From Avichristensenella sp031550455 (lineage in GTDB: Bacteria; Bacillota; Clostridia; Christensenellales; Aristaeellaceae), in contig JAVBOQ010000209.1 of the NCBI GenBank assembly GCA_031550455.1, positions 1 to 9,899 of the forward strand: a DNA stretch of 9,899 bases, given 5' to 3'. The translations under genes were made by a program, and so were the position numbers. The notes under the pieces are model-generated. The model saw only the letters and a list, made by a program, of their open reading frames with translations, made no database searches and was not told the origin of the DNA. Below, piece by piece: positions 1-5,016 of this stretch. Numbering within the stretch: position 1 is the first letter of the stretch; each line of letters opens with the position of its first letter.

Positions 1-121
1 CGTGCCCACCCGCCTACAGGCTTTGCCCACGGCGGACGGCCAGAACCGGGCGACCGGTTCGCAGGTACGGCTGGAAACGGCCTTGCCTTCCGTGTTTGAG
101 AAGGAGTTGCGTCAACCGCCT
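1..121 (+). ncRNA. Structured 5' leader, candidate Moco/Tuco-type riboswitch aptamer
   Basis: Seen: this non-coding stretch ahead of the transporter operon folds well by eye. Positions 43-49 pair perfectly with 54-60 around a GCGA (GNRA) loop. Immediately next to it, 69-73 pairs with 78-82 around a GAAA (GNRA) loop, extended by 61-64 with 83-86. ACGG at 36-39 can pair with CCGT at 90-93 and close both hairpins into a junction. Positions 10-14 can pair with 31-35, and 106-109 with 113-116. Known: the Moco RNA motif (Rfam RF01055) is a GNRA-containing cis-regulator found upstream of molybdenum-cofactor and molybdate-transport genes. Inference: with a downstream importer plus MobB, this is the leading candidate. 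The aptamer assignment rests on context and fold, not on a covariance-model hit, and the 5' end may lie outside the window. Confidence 0.45.
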
Positions 122-122
122 C

Positions 123-179
123 AAGAGGGTCGGCTTTGTGCCCTGCATGGTTATGCAGGCAAAAGGCGGCCTTTTCTTT
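123..179 (+). terminator. Terminator-like hairpin in the leader (possible riboswitch expression platform)
   Basis: The apical stem is perfect: 142-148 pairs with 153-159 around a GGTT loop. It continues as an imperfect lower stem between about 123-137 and 162-175 (AAGAGG with a CCTTTT side, CTTT with AAAG) and ends in TTTTCTTTA. This resembles a rho-independent terminator placed 50-110 bases before the first start codon. CCGCCT at 116-121 is complementary to AGGCGG at 164-169, an alternative pairing that would disrupt the hairpin. Competing pairings of this kind are expected for transcription-attenuating riboswitches. The U-tract is interrupted, so efficiency is uncertain. Confidence 0.45.
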
Positions 180-230
180 ATACCCATAATTTGCCGGAAA
201 CGGCGCAAATACGCAGGAGGAAACGCAACA

Positions 231-1253
231 ATGATCGACCGCGCCCTGAACCGTCGGAACCGGCGGATCGTCGCCTGCTTCGGCGCCGCGCTGCTGCTGG
301 CCACGCTTTCGTCGTTCGCCCTCGGGCGCTACCCGATCCCGCCGCGCGAAGTGTTGGGCATTCTCGGCTCGAAACTGTTCCCGTTCGCGCCGTTCTGGGA
401 AGCGCGCATGGAAACGATCCTGATCAACGTGCGGCTGCCGCGCATTCTGCTGGCCTGCATGGTCGGCTGCTGCCTGTCGGCCGCCGGCGCGTCGTATCAA
501 GGCATTTTTCAAAACCCGATGGCGTCGCCGGACATCCTCGGCGCGTCCGCCGGCGCGGCGTTCGGCGCGGCGCTCGCCATTCTGCTGCGCGCGGGAAGCG
601 CATGGGTGACCGCCTCCGCGTTCTTTTTCAGCATGGTGACGGTCGCGCTGGTTTTTCTGGTCAGCAGGCGCGCGCGCGGCAAGCAGGTGCTTGGCCTTGT
701 GCTGTCCGGCATCATGGTCGGCTCGCTGTTCTCCGCCGGCACGTCGTTTATCAAGCTCGTGGCCGATCCGGCGGATCAACTGCCCGCGATCACCTACTGG
801 CTGATGGGCAGCCTCGCGCCCTCGCGGCTGGACGATGTGCTGTTCGCGGTCTTTCCGATGGCCGCGGGCCTCGCGCCGATGCTGCTCCTTCGCTACCGGA
901 TCAACCTGCTGACGATGGGCGACGACGAGGCCACGACGATGGGCGTCAACGCGAAGGCGCTTCGGCTCGGGCTGGTGATCGCCTCAACGCTGGTCACGGC
1001 CTCCGCGGTCGCGGTGTCCGGCACGATCGGCTTTGTCGGGCTGGTCATCCCGCACCTGTCCAGGCGGCTTGTCGGCAACAACTACCGGTTTTTGATGCCG
1101 CTGTCGATGATTTTCGGCGCGCTGTTTCTGCTGCTGGTCGACAACGTGTCGCGAAACCTGTTCGCCGTGGAGATTCCGCTCGGCATCATCACCGCGCTGG
1201 TCGGCGCGCCGTTCTTCCTGACGCTGATCACGAGAGGAGGCGACGGCGTGTGA
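231..1253 (+). CDS. FecCD/BtuC-family ABC transporter permease (probable molybdate/tungstate importer)
   Basis: A 340-residue, very hydrophobic protein with the multi-helix layout of type II importer permeases (BtuC, FhuB, FecCD, MolB), which usually run 320-350 residues with about ten membrane helices. Family hallmarks are the N-terminal segment with LPRILLACMVGCCLSAAGA and QGIFQNPMASPDILG (near residues 65-105), a central TYWLMGSL motif, and the C-terminal GTIGFVGLVIPHLSRRLVG coupling region. The start is ATG 231, ten bases after AGGAGG (215-220); an in-frame ATG at 96 lies inside the structured leader and is rejected. It is the first gene of the operon, and its stop overlaps the ATPase start (GTGA). 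Substrate is inferred from the downstream MobB gene; iron-siderophore or cobalamin transport cannot be excluded from the permease alone. Confidence 0.9.
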   Translation: MIDRALNRRNRRIVACFGAALLLATLSSFALGRYPIPPREVLGILGSKLFPFAPFWEARMETILINVRLPRILLACMVGCCLSAAGASYQGIFQNPMASPDILGASAGAAFGAALAILLRAGSAWVTASAFFFSMVTVALVFLVSRRARGKQVLGLVLSGIMVGSLFSAGTSFIKLVADPADQLPAITYWLMGSLAPSRLDDVLFAVFPMAAGLAPMLLLRYRINLLTMGDDEATTMGVNAKALRLGLVIASTLVTASAVAVSGTIGFVGLVIPHLSRRLVGNNYRFLMPLSMIFGALFLLLVDNVSRNLFAVEIPLGIITALVGAPFFLTLITRGGDGV

Positions 1254-2026
1254 GCGTGTCGGTGCGAAACCTTTCGTTCGGCTACGGCGAGCGCTGTGTT
1301 CTGCGCGACATCAGCTTCCAGGCGGATGCGGGCCGGCTGATTTCGATCCTCGGCCCGAACGGCGTCGGCAAAAGCACGCTGTTCAAGTGCGTGCTTGGCC
1401 TTTTGAAGCCGTCGTCCGGATCGGTCGCCATTGACGGGCAGGACATATCGTCGCTGCCGCCGCACGCGCTTGCGCGCCGGATCGCCTACATCCCGCAGTC
1501 GACCTATCCCGCGTTTCACTACACGGTGTTCGACATGGTGCTGATGGGTACGTCGTCGCATGTGTCCGGCCTGTCGTCGCCGGGCAAAGCGCAGCGCGAG
1601 GCCGCGATGGAAGCGCTGGCGCGGCTGAACATTCAGGACTTCGCCGGACGAGACTATATGCGGATTTCCGGCGGAGAGCGCCAGCTCGTGCTGATCGCCC
1701 GGGCGCTGGCGCAGCGGTCGCGCACGCTCGTCATGGACGAGCCGACCGCGAACCTTGACTACGGCAACCAGATGCGTGTGCTGACGAGCATACGCACCTT
1801 GGCGGAGGAAGGATACGCTGTGATCCTCTCCACGCATAACCCGGAACAGGCGTACCTATTCTCCCACACGATCCTCGCCATGCAGGGCGGCGGAATCGTC
1901 GCGCAGGGCGCCCCGCGCGACGTGCTGGACGCGGCGTTGATCGAAAGGCTGTACGGCGTGGAGGCGACGGTGGAAAGCCTGCTGGACGACACCGTGCGCG
2001 TCTGCGTGCCGACCCGCACCCGATAA
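1250..2026 (+). CDS. ABC transporter ATP-binding protein, FepC/BtuD/MolC type
   Basis: A 258-residue nucleotide-binding subunit that would power the adjacent permease from the cytoplasmic face. All ABC motifs are intact: Walker A GPNGVGKST at about residues 35-43, Q-loop glutamine in AYIPQS (83), signature RISGGERQ (138-145), Walker B LVMDEPTANLD (160-170) and switch histidine in LSTHNP (196). Length and the short helical insert match the FecE/BtuD subclass. The start is GTG 1250, nine bases after AGGAGG (1235-1240). It overlaps the permease stop by four bases, which implies translational coupling. The reading frame stays open upstream to the window edge, but that part is a shadow of the permease gene and is not translated protein. 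The SBP gene follows after 21 bases. Confidence 0.93.
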   Translation: MSVSVRNLSFGYGERCVLRDISFQADAGRLISILGPNGVGKSTLFKCVLGLLKPSSGSVAIDGQDISSLPPHALARRIAYIPQSTYPAFHYTVFDMVLMGTSSHVSGLSSPGKAQREAAMEALARLNIQDFAGRDYMRISGGERQLVLIARALAQRSRTLVMDEPTANLDYGNQMRVLTSIRTLAEEGYAVILSTHNPEQAYLFSHTILAMQGGGIVAQGAPRDVLDAALIERLYGVEATVESLLDDTVRVCVPTRTR

Positions 2027-2047
2027 CTTACCAAACGGAGGATTTTT

Positions 2048-3106
2048 ATGAAAAACAAATGGATCGCTCTTTTGCTCGCCGTGCTGATGGCAGGCCTGTC
2101 GCTGCCTTCCCTGTCATTGGGTGAGGAAACTAGGCAGTTTACCGACGACGTCGGCCGCGTGGTCGAGGTTCCCGCGCAGATCACGCGCATCGCGCCTTCC
2201 GGGCCGCTGGCGCAGATGGTGCTGTTCTCGCTCGCGCCGGAGATGCTCGTCGGCCTCGCCAGCGACTGGGACGCCGCGGCGGAGGAATACCTCGGCGCGT
2301 ACTTTAGCCTGCCGGTGCTCGGCGGGCTGTACGGCACCGGCACGGCGCTGAATTTGGAGCAGCTCGCGCTGACCGATCCGCAGTTGATCATCGACATCGG
2401 CGAGGCAAAAAAGACGATCGTCGAGGACATGGACGCGATCACGCAGCAGGTGGCGATCCCGTCGGTGCATATCGACGCCACGCTGCGCACCATGCCGGAC
2501 ACGTACCGAAAGCTCGGCGCGTTGCTTGGCATGCCCGAAAAGGCCGAAGTGCTGGCGGTGTATTGCGAAGAGGCGATCGCCCGTACCGACGCGATCATGG
2601 CGAAGGTCGGCGATGAAAACCGGGTCGGGATGCTGTATCTGCTCGGCGAAAAGGGACAGAACGCGATCGCGAAGGGCAGCTTCCACAGCGAGCTGTTCGA
2701 CATGACCGCCGATAACCTCGCGGTGGTCGAGAGCCCGTCGGGCAAGGGCACCGGAAACGAATGCAGCATGGAGCAGATCATGCTGTGGGACCCCGACGTG
2801 ATCATTTTCGCGCCGGGCAGCGTGTACGCGGATGTGGCGGCTGATCCGGTCTGGCAGACGCTGAAGGCCGTCCAGTCCGGCAACTATGTGGAAGTGCCGT
2901 ACGGCCCGTACAACTGGCTCGGATTCCCGGCGTCGGTGCAGCGCTACCTTGGCATGCTCTGGCTGCCGACGCTGTTCTACCCGGACGCCGTCGATTATGA
3001 CCTGTATACCGAAGTCGCGCGGTATTACGACCTGTTCTACCATCACGCGCTGACGCAGGCGCAGTTCGACGCGCTGACCGCCCGCGCCACGCCGCCCGCG
3101 AAATAA
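2048..3106 (+). CDS. FecB/BtuF-type ABC transporter substrate-binding protein (probable molybdate/tungstate binder)
   Basis: A 352-residue extracytoplasmic binding protein of the helical-backbone (class III) family that serves BtuCD/FecCD importers. Residues 1 to about 25 form a signal peptide (MKNK, then a Leu/Ala-rich core). The start of the mature protein, FTDDVGRVVEVPAQITRIAP, is the standard opening of the Peripla_BP_2 domain, and VIIFAPGS lies in the second lobe. The C-terminal block around GPYNWLGFPASVQRYLGMLW and LFYPD is typical of a clostridial/archaeal subgroup often found with metal-oxyanion or cofactor genes. Odd point: there is no lipobox cysteine, whereas Gram-positive binding proteins are normally lipoproteins, so it may be secreted or held by an uncleaved signal. 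RBS GGAGGA precedes ATG 2048. It lies in the same operon as permease, ATPase and MobB. Substrate is inferred, not demonstrated. Confidence 0.88.
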   Translation: MKNKWIALLLAVLMAGLSLPSLSLGEETRQFTDDVGRVVEVPAQITRIAPSGPLAQMVLFSLAPEMLVGLASDWDAAAEEYLGAYFSLPVLGGLYGTGTALNLEQLALTDPQLIIDIGEAKKTIVEDMDAITQQVAIPSVHIDATLRTMPDTYRKLGALLGMPEKAEVLAVYCEEAIARTDAIMAKVGDENRVGMLYLLGEKGQNAIAKGSFHSELFDMTADNLAVVESPSGKGTGNECSMEQIMLWDPDVIIFAPGSVYADVAADPVWQTLKAVQSGNYVEVPYGPYNWLGFPASVQRYLGMLWLPTLFYPDAVDYDLYTEVARYYDLFYHHALTQAQFDALTARATPPAK

Positions 3107-3123
3107 ACCAAAGGAGAGCCGCC

Positions 3124-3612
3124 ATGTACGTCTTTGCCGTTTCCGGCCGCAAAAACTCGGGGAAAACCACGCTTTGCGAAAAGCTGGTCGCGGCGCTTGC
3201 GGCGCGCGGGTACGCGGTCGCGACAATCAAGCATGACGCGCATGGCTTTGACGCCGACGTGCCCGGCCGGGACAGCTTCCGCCACCGCGCCGCGGGCGCG
3301 TACGGCAGCGCGGTATTCGACCGGGACAAGTGGCAGGTGATCAAGAACGGCCCGCAGACAATCGAGTGTCTGCTGGCCTTCTTCCCGGAGGCTGATTTTG
3401 TCGTACTCGAAGGCGCGAAGCAGACGGAGTGGCCCAAGATTGAGGTTGTGCGCGCCGGGAACACCGACGCGCCCGTCTGCGACCCCGTGACGATGATCGC
3501 GCTGGCGACGAATCTTCCGCTGACGCTGCCCGGGGTGCCGACGGTGGACATCGACGATGTCGGACGCATGGTGGAGATCATCCTGGCGAACCGGGAGCGG
3601 CTGAAGGTGTAG
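3124..3612 (+). CDS. mobB: Molybdopterin-guanine dinucleotide biosynthesis adapter protein MobB
   Basis: A 162-residue P-loop GTPase. MobB assists MobA in attaching GMP to molybdopterin, giving the bis-MGD cofactor of formate dehydrogenases, nitrate/DMSO reductases and related Mo/W enzymes. Seen: a Walker A variant GRKNSGKTT at residues 8-16, the ATIKHDAHGFD block (about 33-43), the DSFRHRAAGA motif (about 50-59), and VLEGAKQTEWPKIEVVR, the family's EG-K...PKIE-R signature. Length matches the family (about 160-175). The start ATG 3124 follows AAAGGAG with good spacing and sits 17 bases after the binding-protein stop, so it is the last gene of the transporter operon. Its presence there is the main argument that the transporter carries molybdate or tungstate. 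No convincing terminator is seen between its stop and the tRNA promoter. Confidence 0.9.
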   Translation: MYVFAVSGRKNSGKTTLCEKLVAALAARGYAVATIKHDAHGFDADVPGRDSFRHRAAGAYGSAVFDRDKWQVIKNGPQTIECLLAFFPEADFVVLEGAKQTEWPKIEVVRAGNTDAPVCDPVTMIALATNLPLTLPGVPTVDIDDVGRMVEIILANRERLKV

Positions 3613-3661
3613 CGGCTTGACAGCGATGCGGAAGAAACGGGGGAGAGGCGCGAAAAAACTA

Positions 3662-3690
3662 TTGCGTTCTGCGCCGCGTTGTTGTATAAT
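3662..3690 (+). promoter_or_regulatory. Sigma-A promoter of the tRNA-Thr gene
   Basis: The -35 element TTGCGT (3662-3667) and a consensus -10 TATAAT (3685-3690) are separated by exactly 17 bases. Predicted initiation near 3697 is about 12 bases before the mature tRNA, so the tRNA is transcribed independently of the mobB operon. Confidence 0.8.
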
Positions 3691-3708
3691 GACTACCGTT
3701 GTCGCCGT

Positions 3709-3783
<75 letters not shown>

Positions 3784-3784
<1 letters not shown>

Positions 3785-3825
3785 TTGAAAACCCGCTGGC
3801 CACAAGGCTTTAGCGGGTTTTCAAT
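3784..3825 (+). terminator. Rho-independent terminator after tRNA-Thr, probably bidirectional
   Basis: A perfect 14-bp inverted repeat, 3784-3797 with 3812-3825, with A/T-rich outer and G/C-rich inner stem halves around a 14-base loop. The right arm supplies a TTTTC stretch on the plus strand, and the AAAA in the left arm supplies the same on the minus strand. It can therefore also stop transcripts arriving from the minus-strand Xre gene. The final A of the tRNA CCA (3784) is the first base of the stem. Confidence 0.85.
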
Positions 3826-3896
3826 TCGTTTTGGGAAGCCGTTTGTTAGCAGAATCTGGCTTCCTCCTTCGTAACTGCTCATCAGCACAGCCGGTG
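3826..3896. other. Intergenic stretch with a weak inverted repeat
   Basis: No gene is supported here. GGAAGCC at 3834-3840 is complementary to GGCTTCC at 3858-3864 around a 17-base loop. No U-tract follows on either strand, so it is not a canonical terminator. Base composition is already more AT-rich than the operon to the left, which places the left edge of the DUF2975/Xre cassette at or near the tRNA terminator. Confidence 0.4.
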
Positions 3897-3934
3897 AAAA
3901 AAGCATAGAGTGCCGCACGTCTATAGTGCGGCGC
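3897..3934 (-). terminator. Probable terminator of the DUF2975-Xre operon
   Basis: Downstream of the Xre stop on the minus strand, 3912-3918 pairs perfectly with 3926-3932 (7 bp, extendable by a G-U and a G-C pair to 3910/3934) around a 7-base loop. Six consecutive U residues follow in the transcript (A-run at 3897-3902). The U-tract is offset by 7-9 bases from the stem, so efficiency may be modest; the perfect hairpin at 3784-3825 could act as backup. Confidence 0.5.
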
Positions 3935-3950
3935 ACGGATGGAGCATTCC

Positions 3951-4169
3951 TCAATCTGGTTCGTCTTCGCCTTCGACATATTCCAGGATGTCTCCCGGCT
4001 GACATTTAAGCACTTTGCAAATCGCATCGAGCGTTGAAAAGCGGATGGCGCGGACTTTGCCGGTTTTCAGATAGGATAGGTTGACGTTGCTGATTTCGAC
4101 CTTTGCCGCCAGATCGTTCAAGCGCATTTTTCTGTCCGCAAGCACCCTATCCAGCCGAATGACGATCAT
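3951..4169 (-). CDS. Xre-family HTH transcriptional regulator, YozG-like
   Basis: A 72-residue single-domain Cro/C1-type helix-turn-helix protein. The HTH occupies about residues 5-62. The recognition region SNVNLSYLKTGKVRAIRFSTL is followed by DAICKVLKCQPGDILEY, the hallmark of the small YozG-like subgroup of Xre regulators. The start ATG overlaps the stop of the preceding DUF2975 gene (ATGA at 4166-4169), so translation is coupled. Pairing of this regulator type with DUF2975 membrane proteins is well known from Bacillus (yoaS-yozG) and many Clostridia. It probably represses its own operon; the target operator is unproven, with the 12-bp palindrome at 4861-4872 a candidate. Base composition is lower in GC than the flanking operon, consistent with acquisition by transfer. 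Confidence 0.9.
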   Translation of the reverse strand: MIVIRLDRVLADRKMRLNDLAAKVEISNVNLSYLKTGKVRAIRFSTLDAICKVLKCQPGDILEYVEGEDEPD

Positions 4170-4789
4170 AGCGTGTGATCCGCCTCATCTTGCAAACGGA
4201 CACCGTAGCGAATGATGTATGCGGCAATGAGAAAGGCAACGCCATGAAAAATTCCCCCGAGCATATTTTGTCCCGTGGAGAAGGACATCTCGGTTATGGA
4301 TACTGCGTTCACAACCGAGCAGATAAGTAACTGTAAAAACGGAGCGCCAACCGCTGAAAAAAGTTGGAGTAGGCCGTAGCAAAGAATGTAGTGGGCGTTT
4401 TTTTCAACGAAGATACTACCACCTTCGATGTTTGACAACACTCTGGAGAGATACCAAAAAGCAAGGATCATCGGCAGGATGCCCGTAATGGTGAGGGCTG
4501 AAATGCCGATTCGCGCCGCGACACCAACGTCATCGTCCGCATGGACGCGCAGTTCACCTGCCGGATGCATTGTAAGCCAACGGGTGCCCGACGCATCGTG
4601 CTCATCTTCCGCTAGAATGGCGTCCTCATATACCCCGGTGGAAGAATGCAAAGTAAATGTCTGTCTGCCTATAATGCTCAAAACGATTGAAAATGCAAAG
4701 AATAGGATCAGCAGATAACACGCAACCTTCAATAAGCTTGCCAGTGTTTTGACATGACGTTCTTTCAACAGAGTGCTACGTGCATTCAC
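4166..4789 (-). CDS. DUF2975 four-helix membrane protein, YoaS-like
   Basis: A 207-residue integral membrane protein with four predicted helices. The first is at about residues 17-41. An extracytoplasmic loop with many charged residues follows, then three helices (starting near AARIGIS, HYILCYGLLQL and NMLGGIFHGVAFLIAAYII). The C-terminal YGVRLQDEADHTL is the characteristic DUF2975 tail. Molecular function is not known for the family. Start choice: GTG 4789 lies eight bases after GGAGG of a strong RBS. Upstream in-frame ATGs at 4811 and 4840 fall inside the promoter (-10 and -35) and would be at or before the transcription start, so the longer 224-residue version is rejected. First gene of a two-gene operon with the Xre regulator. 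Confidence 0.85.
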   Translation of the reverse strand: MNARSTLLKERHVKTLASLLKVACYLLILFFAFSIVLSIIGRQTFTLHSSTGVYEDAILAEDEHDASGTRWLTMHPAGELRVHADDDVGVAARIGISALTITGILPMILAFWYLSRVLSNIEGGSIFVEKNAHYILCYGLLQLFSAVGAPFLQLLICSVVNAVSITEMSFSTGQNMLGGIFHGVAFLIAAYIIRYGVRLQDEADHTL

Positions 4790-4811
4790 GCACCTCACCT
4801 CCAACAACGCC

Positions 4812-4840
4812 ATGATACCATATGAATTAACCTTAGTCAA
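4812..4840 (-). promoter_or_regulatory. Sigma-A promoter of the DUF2975-Xre operon
   Basis: On the minus strand, -35 TTGACT (4835-4840) and -10 TATCAT (4812-4817) are separated by exactly 17 bases, with predicted initiation near 4805. AT-rich DNA just upstream (about 4841-4870) could serve as an UP element. This promoter decides the start codon of the DUF2975 gene (GTG 4789), since earlier candidates are within the promoter itself. Confidence 0.8.
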
Positions 4841-4860
4841 TTAATTTTTAATGTTTATCA

Positions 4861-4872
4861 TGAAATATTTCA
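4861..4872. promoter_or_regulatory. 12-bp perfect palindrome upstream of the DUF2975-Xre promoter
   Basis: TGAAATATTTCA is a perfect dyad about 20 bases upstream of the -35 box (roughly -56 to -67 from the predicted start). It has the size and symmetry of a dimeric HTH operator and could bind the Xre product or another regulator. Its AT-rich composition makes chance occurrence possible. Confidence 0.3.
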
Positions 4873-4982
4873 CGGCAATCCACAGTGTTTTCTTGCTGGC
4901 CCGCCATGCCCGACAATTGCTCGTAATCCTGCCGCACGCCCTCTCTATGTCGACATCGTAGATATAGTCCTTTAACGGAGGT

Positions 4983-5003
4983 CCAGGAGGCAGAGCCTCC
5001 TGG
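4983..5003. repeat. Perfect 9-bp palindromic hairpin downstream of spoIVA
   Basis: CCAGGAGGC (4983-4991) and GCCTCCTGG (4995-5003) form a perfect stem with a 3-base loop. On the plus strand a T-rich tract (CTCTTTCTTTTT) follows, giving a terminator shape for plus-strand RNA. On the minus strand, the direction of spoIVA, no U-tract follows. It may still act as a 3' end or stability hairpin for spoIVA, block antisense transcription, or be part of a dispersed repeat. Confidence 0.55.
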
Positions 5004-5016
5004 CGTCTCTTTCTTT

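Noticed and set aside
96..230. N-terminal extension of the permease from ATG 96
   Set aside because: It lies inside the structured leader and terminator hairpin and lacks a proper RBS; ATG 231 has AGGAGG at ideal spacing.
14..304. Minus-strand open frame across the leader
   Set aside because: Low-complexity Arg/Ser-rich translation, no RBS, antisense to a structured RNA and the permease start.
2..1249. Long open extension of the ATPase frame to the left edge, giving an apparent 674-residue protein
   Set aside because: The first 416 residues are arginine-rich shadow of the permease and leader; the RBS, the GTGA overlap and ABC family length place the true start at GTG 1250.
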